NCBI RefSeq assembly: GCF_005938655.1
Contig: NZ_VCQT01000025.1
Location: forward strand, 62,001 to 126,000
Direction: 5' to 3'
DNA from: Alloalcanivorax gelatiniphagus
Lineage (GTDB): Bacteria; Pseudomonadota; Gammaproteobacteria; Pseudomonadales; Alcanivoracaceae
DNA length: 64,000 nt
Shown one piece after another: positions 6,203 through 14,228 of the stretch (positions within the stretch are counted from its first letter, which is position 1; every line of letters begins with the position of its first letter). The notes under the pieces are model-generated. The model did not search any database, was not told the origin of the DNA, and saw nothing but the letters and a program-made list of their open reading frames with translations. A program made the translations under genes and the position numbers.

Positions 6203-9193
6203 ATGAGCGATCACAGCACCGAGACCCGAGCCGATGGCAGTCACATCGGCCGGTCCCAGACCCGTTTCGAGGATCAGGCCCTGCTGCGTGGCCTGGGCCG
6301 ATACGCCGACGACCTGGCGACGCCGCCGGGTACCCTGCACGCCGCCGTCGTGCGCTCCCCCCATGCCCATGCCCGAGTGCTGTCCGTGGACGCCTCCGAG
6401 GCGCTCGCCCTCAAGGACGTGCGCGCGGTGCTCACCGGCGAGGACGTGAAGCGCTGGGCCCACCCGTTCCCGGTGGGCGTGCGCGGCGCGCCCATGGAGC
6501 ACTGGTGCCTGGCGGTGGACAAGGTCCGCTACGTGGGCGAGCCGGTGTGCGTGGTGATCGCCGAGGACCGCTACCGGGCGGAGGACGCCCTGGATCTGGT
6601 GCGGGTGCAATACGAGCCGCTGAAGCCGGTGATCGATCCGGAGAAAGCCGCCGCCGAGGACGCGCCGGTGCTGCACGAGGCGGTGGGCGGCAACGTGGTC
6701 AACGAGCGCCACTTCCGCTACGGCGATCCGGAAAAAGCCTTCGAGGAGGCGGAGCATCGGGTTTCCATCAAGGTGCGCTTCCCGCGCAACTCCTGCACCC
6801 CCATCGAGTGCTATGTGGTGGTGGGCCAGTATCAGCCGGCCACCGGCGTGTACGACATTCTGTCCAACTTCCAGGGCCCCTACGCGCTGCATTCGGTGAT
6901 GGCGCGGGCGCTGAACGTGACCAGCAACCGGCTGCGGCTGCGCACGCCGCCGGACTCCGGCGGCAGCTTCGGCATCAAGCAGGGCGTGCTCAGCTATGTG
7001 GTGCTGATGGGCCTGGCGGCGCGCAAGGCCGGCGCCCCGGTGAAATGGGTGGAGGACCGGCTGGAGCACCTGCAGGCCTCCTCCAGCGCCACCAACCGGG
7101 TGGCGGACATGGAGGCGGCGGTGGACGCGGACGGCCGCGTCACCGCCCTGCGCTACGACCAGATCGACGACTGCGGCGGCTATCTGCGCGCGCCGGAGCC
7201 GGCCACCTTCTATCGCATGCACGGCAACCTGACCGGCGCCTATGGCATCCGCAATCTGTCGGTGCGCAACCGGGTGGTGCTCACCAACAAACTGCCCAGC
7301 GGCCTGAACCGGGGCTTCGGCGGCGGCCAGATGTACTTCGCCCTGGAGCGTCTGATGCACCAGGTGGCGCGGCAACTGAACCTGGATCCGCTGGACGTGA
7401 TGCGCCGCAACCTGCTGCCGGCGGACGCCTTCCCCTACCGCACCGCCTCCGGGGCGCTGCTGGATTCCGGCAACTACCCCGGCACCGTGGACCTGGCCCT
7501 GCGCGACGGCGGCTACCACGAGCTGATCCGGCGCCGTGACCAGGCCCGGGCCGAGGGCAAGCTGTACGGCGTGGGCCTGTGCGCGGTGGTGGAGCCGTCG
7601 ATTTCCAATATGGGCTACATCACCACCGCCCTGACGCCGGAGCAGCGCGCCAAGGCGGGCCCGAAGAACGGCGCTGTCAGCACCGCCACCCTCAGCATCG
7701 ATCCGCTCGGCGGCATCACCGCGCACGTCTCCTCCACGCCCCAGGGCCAGGGTCATCAGACCGTGGTCGCCCAGGTGGTGGCCGAGGTGCTGGGCGTGGA
7801 CCCGGCCAGCATCCTGGTCAATGTGGAGCTGGACACCGGCAAGGACCCCTGGTCGATCGCCTCCGGCAACTATTCCAGCCGCTTCGCCGGCGCCGTGGCC
7901 GGCGCCGTGCACAAGGCGGCGCTGCAGGTGCGCGCGCGGCTGGCCAACATCGCCGCCACCCTGATGGAAGCCGACCCCGAGCAGGTGCGCTTCGCCGGCG
8001 GCAAGGTCTTTATCGAGGACGGCCCCAGCCTGGGCTTCCATCGTGTCGCCGGCACCGCCCACTGGTCCCCCGCCCTGCTGCCGGACAGTGAAAGCGGCGG
8101 CCTGCGCGAGACCGCCTTCTGGACGCCGCCCCAGCTGGAGGCGCCGGACGACGACGATCACATCAACAGCTCCCTGTGCCACGGCTTTATCTTCGATTAC
8201 TGCGGCGTGGAGATCGACCGGGTCACCGGCGAGGTCCACATCGACCGCTACGTGACCTGCCACGACGCCGGCCGCCTGCTGAACCCGATGCTGGTGGACG
8301 GTCAGATCCGTGGCGGCTTCACCCAGGCCCTGGGCGTGGCGCTGATGGAAGAGTTCGCCTACGGCGAGGACGGCAGCTTCCTGTCCGGCACCCTGGCCGA
8401 CTACCTGCTGCCCACCGCCCCGGAGGCGGTGGAACCGCTGATCCTGCACACCGAAACGCCCTCCCCGTTCACGCCGCTGGGCGCCAAGGGCGTGGGCGAA
8501 GGCAACAACATGAGCACGCCGGTGTGCATCGCCAACGCGGTGGCCGACGCCCTGGGCCGCGACGACATCCAATTGCCGCTGACCCCGTCCCGGGTGCGCG
8601 GCCTGATCGGCATCGACGAGCCGCCGGCGCCGGAAGGGCTGGAGCCGCTGGCCGCGCCCCGCGCCGGCGGGCCGGCCCTGCAGGCGCGGGACTCGGTGGT
8701 GGTGCCGGCGTCGCCGCAAACCGTCTACGACACCGTGCTCGATCCGGAAACCCTGCGCGCCATCATTCCCGGCTGCCATGCCCTGGAGCTGGAAGGCGAC
8801 AACCAGTACCGCGCCGACGTGACCGTGGGCGTGGGCATGATCAAGGCGCGCTTCGCCGCCCGGGTCCGGCTCAGCGACCTGGACCCGCCCCGCTCCCTGC
8901 GGCTGTCCGGCTCCGGCGACAGCGCCATGGGCTCCGCCTCCGGCAGCGCCCACGTGACCCTGGTGGAACTGGACAACGGCCACACCCGCCTGGAGTACGT
9001 CTACGAGGTGGACGTGGGCGGCAAGATCGCGGCGGTGGGCGGCCGCATGCTGCAAAGCGCCTCGAAAATCATTATCGGCCAGGTGTTCAACCGGCTCGCC
9101 CAGCGCCTCACCGGCAAGCCGGTGGGCGGCGGCCTCTGGCAACGGCTGCGCGCGCTGATCGCGCGGCTGCTCGGCAAGGGAGACGCATCATGA
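6203..9193 (+). CDS. hmfA: 2-furoyl-CoA dehydrogenase large (molybdenum) subunit fused to a CoxG/SRPBCC domain
   Basis: This 996-aa protein has the xanthine-oxidase-family large-subunit layout: hammerhead domain (about 20-135), then molybdopterin-binding halves to about 810. GGSFGIKQG lies near 252-260, an LNRGFGGGQ substrate loop near 368-376, and the catalytic glutamate in GAKGVGEG is Glu766. The loop is neither AYxCSFR nor AYRGAGR, so it is not a carbon monoxide dehydrogenase. Residues from about 830 to 975 form a CoxG-type SRPBCC domain (starts VVVPASPQTVYDTVLD). The family hydroxylates an aromatic ring carbon with water. The following FAD, 2Fe-2S, CoA-ligase and hydratase-like genes reproduce the hmfABCDE order of Cupriavidus basilensis, where the enzyme makes 5-hydroxy-2-furoyl-CoA. 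XdhC at 38504 could mature it. Confidence 0.78.
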   Translation: MSDHSTETRADGSHIGRSQTRFEDQALLRGLGRYADDLATPPGTLHAAVVRSPHAHARVLSVDASEALALKDVRAVLTGEDVKRWAHPFPVGVRGAPMEHWCLAVDKVRYVGEPVCVVIAEDRYRAEDALDLVRVQYEPLKPVIDPEKAAAEDAPVLHEAVGGNVVNERHFRYGDPEKAFEEAEHRVSIKVRFPRNSCTPIECYVVVGQYQPATGVYDILSNFQGPYALHSVMARALNVTSNRLRLRTPPDSGGSFGIKQGVLSYVVLMGLAARKAGAPVKWVEDRLEHLQASSSATNRVADMEAAVDADGRVTALRYDQIDDCGGYLRAPEPATFYRMHGNLTGAYGIRNLSVRNRVVLTNKLPSGLNRGFGGGQMYFALERLMHQVARQLNLDPLDVMRRNLLPADAFPYRTASGALLDSGNYPGTVDLALRDGGYHELIRRRDQARAEGKLYGVGLCAVVEPSISNMGYITTALTPEQRAKAGPKNGAVSTATLSIDPLGGITAHVSSTPQGQGHQTVVAQVVAEVLGVDPASILVNVELDTGKDPWSIASGNYSSRFAGAVAGAVHKAALQVRARLANIAATLMEADPEQVRFAGGKVFIEDGPSLGFHRVAGTAHWSPALLPDSESGGLRETAFWTPPQLEAPDDDDHINSSLCHGFIFDYCGVEIDRVTGEVHIDRYVTCHDAGRLLNPMLVDGQIRGGFTQALGVALMEEFAYGEDGSFLSGTLADYLLPTAPEAVEPLILHTETPSPFTPLGAKGVGEGNNMSTPVCIANAVADALGRDDIQLPLTPSRVRGLIGIDEPPAPEGLEPLAAPRAGGPALQARDSVVVPASPQTVYDTVLDPETLRAIIPGCHALELEGDNQYRADVTVGVGMIKARFAARVRLSDLDPPRSLRLSGSGDSAMGSASGSAHVTLVELDNGHTRLEYVYEVDVGGKIAAVGGRMLQSASKIIIGQVFNRLAQRLTGKPVGGGLWQRLRALIARLLGKGDAS

Positions 9194-10017
9194 AGGCGGC
9201 GTCGTTCGATTACGTGCGCGCTTCCAGCAAAAAGGAAGTGCTGCGGTTGCTCCACGAACACGGCGAGGACGCCCGGCTGCTGGCCGGCGGCCAGTCGCTG
9301 ATGGCCACCCTCAATATGCGGCTCACCCAGCCCAAGGTGGTGGTCGACATCAACCGGGTGGAGGAACTCAACCGGATCCGCAACGAAAGCGGTTATCTGG
9401 CGGTGGGCGCGGCGGTGCGCCAGGTGCAGCTCACCGACCGCGCCGAGCTGGCCCGGGAAGTGCCGCTGCTGGCCAAGGCGCTGCCCTGGATCGGCCACTT
9501 CCAGACCCGCAACCGGGGCACCGTGTGCGGCTCCGTGGCCCATGCCGACCCGAGCGCGGAGATTCCGCTTTGCCTGGTGACCCTGGGCGGCAGCGTGGTG
9601 CTGGAATCGCTGAAGGGCAAACGGCGGGAAGTGCCGGCGGCGGACTTTTTTCAGGGTCTGCTGACCACCGACCGCCAGCCCCGGGAATTGATCAGCGAGG
9701 TGCGCTTCCCGCTGGCGCAGGACGGCACCGACTACCGCTTCCAGGAGATCGCCATGCGTCACGGCGACTTCGCCCTGGTGGCCCTGGCCCTGTGCCTGCG
9801 CGACGACGGCGCCCACCTGGGCGTGGGCGGCGTGGCCGACCGGCCGGTGGCGCAAACGCTGCCCCTGGGCGACGACTTGCCCGATGCCCTCAACACCCTG
9901 GCCTGGTCGCTGGGCGCCCAGGACGACGTTCATGCCTCCGCGGCCTACCGGCGCCAGCTGGTGCGCGAACTGGGCCAGCGACTGATCGAGGAGCCTTCCC
10001 ATGCACGCCCCCGCTGA
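9190..10017 (+). CDS. hmfB: 2-furoyl-CoA dehydrogenase FAD-binding (medium) subunit
   Basis: This 275-aa protein has the CoxM/FAD_binding_5 fold. LLAGGQSLMATLNMRL (about 34-49) and TRNRGTVCGSVAHADPSAE (about 108-126) are the two FAD-pyrophosphate-binding segments of the family. The C-terminal CO_deh_flav_C domain is present but short. It relays electrons from the 2Fe-2S subunit to the acceptor. Its ATG overlaps the large-subunit stop (ATGA at 9190) and its end overlaps the 2Fe-2S subunit gene by 17 bases, so all three subunits are translationally coupled. The assignment to furoyl-CoA rather than another heteroaromatic rests on gene order. Confidence 0.78.
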   Translation: MKAASFDYVRASSKKEVLRLLHEHGEDARLLAGGQSLMATLNMRLTQPKVVVDINRVEELNRIRNESGYLAVGAAVRQVQLTDRAELAREVPLLAKALPWIGHFQTRNRGTVCGSVAHADPSAEIPLCLVTLGGSVVLESLKGKRREVPAADFFQGLLTTDRQPRELISEVRFPLAQDGTDYRFQEIAMRHGDFALVALALCLRDDGAHLGVGGVADRPVAQTLPLGDDLPDALNTLAWSLGAQDDVHASAAYRRQLVRELGQRLIEEPSHARPR

Positions 10018-10531
10018 ACAGCGCAGTGAGATCGAACTGGAACTGAACGGCGAAACCCGCCATGGCCGCGCCGAGCCGCGCACCCAGCTTTGCGACTTTT
10101 TGCGCCACGAGCTGGGCGCCACCGGCGTGCACGTGGGCTGCGAGCACGGCGTGTGCGGCGCCTGCACGGTGCTGGTGGACGGCGTCGCCTCGCGCTCCTG
10201 CCTGATGCTCGCGGTGCAGGCGGACGGTCGCCGCATCGACACGGTGGAATCCCTGGCCCGGGACGACGTGATGAACGACCTGCAGCAGGCCTTCAGCCGC
10301 CATCACGCTCTGCAATGCGGCTTCTGCACCAGCGGCATTCTGATGTCCTGCGTGGAATTTCTGCAAAAGGTACCGGACCCGGACGAAGCGCAGGTGCGCG
10401 ACATGCTGTCCGGGCATCTGTGCCGTTGCACCGGCTACACCGGCATCGTGCGCGCGGTGCTGGAGGTAGCCCGCCAACGCCAAAGCGGCGAATCACAACA
10501 AAATGCTTCGGAGAACCCCAACGATGTTTGA
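10001..10531 (+). CDS. hmfC: 2-furoyl-CoA dehydrogenase 2Fe-2S (small) subunit
   Basis: This 176-aa protein has two iron-sulfur motifs. The plant-ferredoxin-type cluster uses Cys47, Cys52, Cys55 and Cys67 (CEHGVCGACTVLVDG). The second cluster, in an all-helical domain, uses Cys106, Cys109, Cys141 and Cys143 (CGFCTSG and CRCTGYTG). This is the invariant arrangement of small subunits of molybdenum hydroxylases, which pass electrons from molybdopterin to FAD. The C-terminus is a polar extension that overlaps the start region of the CoA-ligase gene. No exported signal is present, so the enzyme is cytoplasmic. Confidence 0.85.
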   Translation: MHAPAEQRSEIELELNGETRHGRAEPRTQLCDFLRHELGATGVHVGCEHGVCGACTVLVDGVASRSCLMLAVQADGRRIDTVESLARDDVMNDLQQAFSRHHALQCGFCTSGILMSCVEFLQKVPDPDEAQVRDMLSGHLCRCTGYTGIVRAVLEVARQRQSGESQQNASENPNDV

Positions 10532-12059
10532 TCTTGGACGCAGCTTTCTGGCGGCCGTGGAACGGCGCCCCCAGGCGACGGCGGTCAGTGACGGCCGCCA
10601 ACGCCTCAGTTACCAGGACTGGTTCGATGTCATTCAGCGCGCCGCCCAGGGGCTGCAGGACCTGGGACTGACCAAGGGGGACCATCTGGTGGCGGCGATG
10701 CAGAACCGCTGGCAGATGGCCACGCTGCATTGGGCCTGCCAGTTCGCCGGCATTGTCATGACCCCGCTCAACTGGCGCTGCACCGCCGAGGACCTGGCCT
10801 GGACCCTGAAAAACGCGGACGCCCGCGCCCTGGTTCACGACGAATCGGTGCTCGAGGCGGTGCGCGCCATGGGCGACCCGGCGATCCCCTGTGTCAGCAT
10901 CGGTGACGCGGCGTTCCAGGACAGCCACCGCTTCGACCAGCTGTGCGCCCGGGCGCCCACCGGCACCATCCTGCGCGCCGGTCCGGAGGACTGGTCACTG
11001 ATGCTCTACACCTCCGGCACCACCAGCCGCCCCAAGGGGGTGCCACGCCGGCACCGCGCCGAACGCGCCGCCGCCCTCGCCCATGTGGCGCAGAACCTGT
11101 ACAGCCAGGAAGAATGCACGCTGGGCGTGATGCCGCTGTACCACACCATGGGGGTGCGGTCGCTGTTGTCCATGGCGCTGCTGGACGGGCACTTCGTGTG
11201 CATTCCCCGGTTCGACGTGGAAGCCACCCTGGACGCCATCGAGCGCGAGCGCATCAGCAACCTGTACCTGGTGCCCACCCTTTACCACATGCTGATCGAA
11301 CACCCGGCGTTCAGCCCGGAGCGGGTCGCCAGCGTGCGCAAGATCGGCTTCGCCGGGGCGCCCATGAGCGACGGTCTGATGCGCCGCGTGCAGGAAGCCT
11401 TTCAGCCGGATCTGTTCGTCAATCATTACGGCAGCTCCGAGGTGTACACCTTCACCATCGATCAGGCCGCCAACCGCAAGCCCGGCTCCTCCGGTCGCAG
11501 CGCGCTCAACCAGCGCATCCGGGTGGTGCACCTGAGCGCCGACTCCCCCGCCGATGTGGTGCCGGCCGGCGAGGAGGGCCAGATCATCGCCGACCTGGCC
11601 AGCGACGAAGCGTTTGAAGGTTACTGGCGCCGCCCGGACGCGGACGCCAAATCGATCCGCGAAGGCTGGTACTTCACCGGCGACACCGGCTTTTTCGACA
11701 ACGACGGCGATCTGTTCGTCACCGGCCGGGTGGATGACCTGATCATCACCGGCGGCGAGAACGTGAGCCCGGCGGAAATCGAGAACGTGCTTTCCCTGCA
11801 CCCCGCCGTGGAGGAAGTCGCCGTGGTGGGTCTGCCCGATGAGCAGTGGGGCAAGCTGGTCACCGCCTTTATCAAGCTGCGCGAGCCGATCACCGAAGAG
11901 CTGCTGGATGCCCATTGCGTCAGCTCCGGGTTGGCCCGTTTCAAACGGCCACGCCGTTACCAATTCATTGAACAGATTCCCAAATCCCCGGTGGGCAAGA
12001 TCCTGCGCCGCGTGCTGGTGGCCGACTACAGCGACCCGCAACCGGCGGAACAGCCCTGA
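10524..12059 (+). CDS. hmfD: AMP-forming acyl-CoA ligase, probable 2-furoyl-CoA synthetase
   Basis: This protein of about 511 aa belongs to the ANL superfamily. It shows the P-loop LMLYTSGTTSRPKG, the aromatic/acid motif YGSSEVYTF, the hinge region YFTGDTGFFDNDGDLFVTGR, and the C-terminal catalytic lysine in KSPVGKILRR. It should adenylate a carboxylate and transfer it to CoA. An in-frame ATG lies at 10503, but GGAG at 10510-10513 is placed for the ATG at 10524, which I use. Lying between the three dehydrogenase subunits and a hydratase-fold gene, it matches HmfD. A benzoate-type substrate cannot be excluded from sequence alone. Confidence 0.75.
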   Translation: MFDLGRSFLAAVERRPQATAVSDGRQRLSYQDWFDVIQRAAQGLQDLGLTKGDHLVAAMQNRWQMATLHWACQFAGIVMTPLNWRCTAEDLAWTLKNADARALVHDESVLEAVRAMGDPAIPCVSIGDAAFQDSHRFDQLCARAPTGTILRAGPEDWSLMLYTSGTTSRPKGVPRRHRAERAAALAHVAQNLYSQEECTLGVMPLYHTMGVRSLLSMALLDGHFVCIPRFDVEATLDAIERERISNLYLVPTLYHMLIEHPAFSPERVASVRKIGFAGAPMSDGLMRRVQEAFQPDLFVNHYGSSEVYTFTIDQAANRKPGSSGRSALNQRIRVVHLSADSPADVVPAGEEGQIIADLASDEAFEGYWRRPDADAKSIREGWYFTGDTGFFDNDGDLFVTGRVDDLIITGGENVSPAEIENVLSLHPAVEEVAVVGLPDEQWGKLVTAFIKLREPITEELLDAHCVSSGLARFKRPRRYQFIEQIPKSPVGKILRRVLVADYSDPQPAEQP

Positions 12060-12083
12060 ATGACCCAGAAAAGGAACCACACG

Positions 12084-12887
12084 ATGAACGTGTCCGAGAT
12101 TGAAAAGTTTCTGAATACCGAGTTCGACGGCTTCAAGGTGGAACTGCGCACCGACCAGGAGCGCGGTGACATTATCCTGAGCCGCCCGCCCTACAACGTG
12201 ATCGCCATGAGCCAGCGGGAATATCTGCGCCAGGTGTTCGAAGCGCTGGACGCGCACCCCGGCGTGCGCGTCATCGTGGTGCGTGCCGAGGGCCAGCATT
12301 TTTCCAGCGGCGGTGACATCCGCGGCTTTCTGGAAGCCTCCCCGGAGCACGTTTCCAAACTGGCCTGGAACGTGGCCGCCGCCGAGCGTTGCAGCAAACC
12401 GGTGATCGTCGCCAATCGGGGCTACACCTTCGGCGTGGGCTTCGAGCTGTCGCTGGCCTGCGATTTCCGCATCGCTTCGGAGACCGCCCGCTATGCGCTG
12501 CCGGAACAGAACCTGGGTCAGATCCCCGGCTCCGGAGGCTCCGCGCGGCTGCAGAAAATGATCGGCATCACCCGCACCAAGCACATGGTCATGCGCGCCA
12601 AGCGGATCAGCGGCGAGCAGGCCCTGGCCTGGGGCTTCGTCACCGAATGCGTGCCGGACGACGAGCTGGAAAGCGCCACCGACGCCCTGGTGGAAGAGCT
12701 GCGCCGCTTCTCGCCGCTGGCCCAGCGCACCGCCAAAAAACTGATCAACGACAACGAGGACTCGCCGCTGAGAGTGGCCATCGAAATGGAAGGCCATTGC
12801 TACAGCCGCCTGCGCAGCTCCGCCGATTTCAAGGAAGGCGTGGAGGCGTTTCACGCCAAGCGCCCGGCGGTGTTCAAAGGCGAATAG
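12084..12887 (+). CDS. hmfE: Enoyl-CoA hydratase/isomerase-fold enzyme, probable 2-oxoglutaroyl-CoA hydrolase
   Basis: This crotonase-fold protein of about 267 aa has an oxyanion-hole loop around GQHFSSGGDIRGF and a second helix region GYTFGVGFELSLACDFRIAS. In the furoate pathway the crotonase-like HmfE releases CoA from the ring-opened 5-hydroxyfuroyl-CoA, giving 2-oxoglutarate. An upstream ATG at 12060 abuts the ligase stop, but AAGGA at 12071-12075 favours the ATG at 12084. It is the last gene of the hmfABCDE-like block; a 102-base gap with direct repeats follows. The specific reaction is inferred from gene order, and the fold is clear. Confidence 0.72.
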   Translation: MNVSEIEKFLNTEFDGFKVELRTDQERGDIILSRPPYNVIAMSQREYLRQVFEALDAHPGVRVIVVRAEGQHFSSGGDIRGFLEASPEHVSKLAWNVAAAERCSKPVIVANRGYTFGVGFELSLACDFRIASETARYALPEQNLGQIPGSGGSARLQKMIGITRTKHMVMRAKRISGEQALAWGFVTECVPDDELESATDALVEELRRFSPLAQRTAKKLINDNEDSPLRVAIEMEGHCYSRLRSSADFKEGVEAFHAKRPAVFKGE

Positions 12888-12930
12888 GCCCGAACCACAC
12901 ACTCAACAGCAGCCCGGGCCGGCCCGCGCC

Positions 12931-12973
12931 CGGTGGATAACAACATTCGGTTGATAACACCCGGTTGATAACA
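12931..12973 (+). repeat. Three direct repeats CGGTKGATAACA before the benE-like gene
   Basis: CGGTGGATAACA (12931-12942) is followed by two exact copies of CGGTTGATAACA (12948-12959 and 12962-12973). They sit in the 102-base gap between the hmfE-like and benE-like genes, the last ending just before the GGAGG ribosome site. They could be tandem operator half-sites, an mRNA element or a chance expansion. I do not recognise the motif. Confidence 0.6.
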
Positions 12974-12989
12974 AAAACGGAGGCTTAGC

Positions 12990-14228
12990 ATGCCCCACGA
13001 AGTGCCCCTCGATACCGGCGCACGAAACCGTCCGCCTCTGCGTGCCGCCTTCAACAGCCGCACGCTCAGCACCGGGGTGGTGGCGGCGTTATTCGGCTGC
13101 ACCGGCCCGGCGGTGATCGTTATGAACGCCGCCGAGGCCGGGCGGTTGTCCAACGCTCAGACGGTGGCCTGGCTATTCGGCATCTATGTGCTGGGCGGTC
13201 TGATCAGCCTGTTCTTCGCGTTGCGCTATCGTCTGCCGATCAGCGGCGCCTATACCATTCCCGGCGCCGCCATTCTGGCCGCCTCCCTGCAGATGATTCC
13301 GTTCAACGAAGCGGTGGGCGCCTTTATCGCCAGCGGGCTGCTGGTGCTGGCCCTGGGCTTCAGTGGTCTGATCGGCCGCCTGGCCAGCTGGCTGCCGGTG
13401 CCCATCGTCATGGCGATGATCGCCGGCGCCCTGTTCCGCTTCGCCACCGGCGCGGTGGACTCAGTGGTGGCGGACCCCTGGGTGGCCGGCATCGCCGCCC
13501 TCGCCTTCTTTCTCACCGGCCGCCTGCTGCGCTCGGTGCCGCCGGTGCTGGTGGCCGGGGTGGTCGGTCTGGCCATGGCACTGTGGTTCGGTGAGCTGCA
13601 AACCGCCCAGGTGTCCCTGGAGCTGGTGATGCTGGCCTTCACCACGCCGGCATTCTCCTGGCAGGCGTTCTTCGCCATCTCGGTACCGCTCACCGCTCTG
13701 GTGATCGGCGCGGAGAACGCCCAGGCCATCGGCGTGCTGATGGCCGAGGGCTACCGGCCGCCGGTCAACGCCATGACCATCGCCAGCGGCATCGGCGGCC
13801 TGCTGGCCGGTCTGTGCGGCGGCCATAACGCCAATATCGCCGGTCCGATGACCGCCATCTGTTCCTCCGAACAGGCCGGTGAGGACCCCCGGCTGCGTTA
13901 CGGCGCCTCGGTGGTCAACGGCGTGCTGTTCATTCTTTTCGGGCTGTTCGCGGGCTTCGCGGTGCCTTTCATTCTCGCCCTGCCGAAAGCACTGATCATG
14001 GTGATCGCCGGCCTGGCCATGATCGGTGTGCTGCTGGGCGCCTTCCAGCAGGCGTTCCGCAAGAACGGTCCCTGTCAGGTGGGGGCCTTCGTGGCGCTGA
14101 CCGTGGCGATGAGCAAGTTCTCCCTGCTCGGTATCAGTTCGCCGTTCTGGGCGTTGTTGCTGGGCGTGGCCACCTCCGCCCTGCTCGGTGAACTCGGCGC
14201 CGCCCGGCGCCAGGAGACACAGGCATGA
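12990..14228 (+). CDS. BenE-family proton/benzoate-type symporter
   Basis: This 412-aa membrane protein has about 12 hydrophobic segments. RLPISGAYTIPGAAILAASL, GFSGLIGRL and GGHNANIAGPMTAICSSEQ match the BenE benzoate symporter family (NCS2-like fold). GGAGG at 12980-12984 precedes the ATG, and the stop overlaps the next gene by four bases. In this operon it probably imports the same aromatic or furan carboxylate that the upstream ligase activates. Substrate specificity cannot be read from sequence, hence no gene symbol. Confidence 0.82.
   Translation: MPHEVPLDTGARNRPPLRAAFNSRTLSTGVVAALFGCTGPAVIVMNAAEAGRLSNAQTVAWLFGIYVLGGLISLFFALRYRLPISGAYTIPGAAILAASLQMIPFNEAVGAFIASGLLVLALGFSGLIGRLASWLPVPIVMAMIAGALFRFATGAVDSVVADPWVAGIAALAFFLTGRLLRSVPPVLVAGVVGLAMALWFGELQTAQVSLELVMLAFTTPAFSWQAFFAISVPLTALVIGAENAQAIGVLMAEGYRPPVNAMTIASGIGGLLAGLCGGHNANIAGPMTAICSSEQAGEDPRLRYGASVVNGVLFILFGLFAGFAVPFILALPKALIMVIAGLAMIGVLLGAFQQAFRKNGPCQVGAFVALTVAMSKFSLLGISSPFWALLLGVATSALLGELGAARRQETQA

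Noticed and set aside
6086-9142. 1018-residue minus-strand open frame opposite hmfA
   Set aside because: Antisense shadow with no ribosome site and histidine-, glycine-rich nonsense composition; the plus-strand gene is unmistakable.
6203-10531. Aerobic carbon monoxide dehydrogenase (coxMSL)
   Set aside because: The active-site loop is LNRGFGGGQ rather than AYxCSFR or AYRGAGR, and the genes lie with CoA ligase and crotonase genes.
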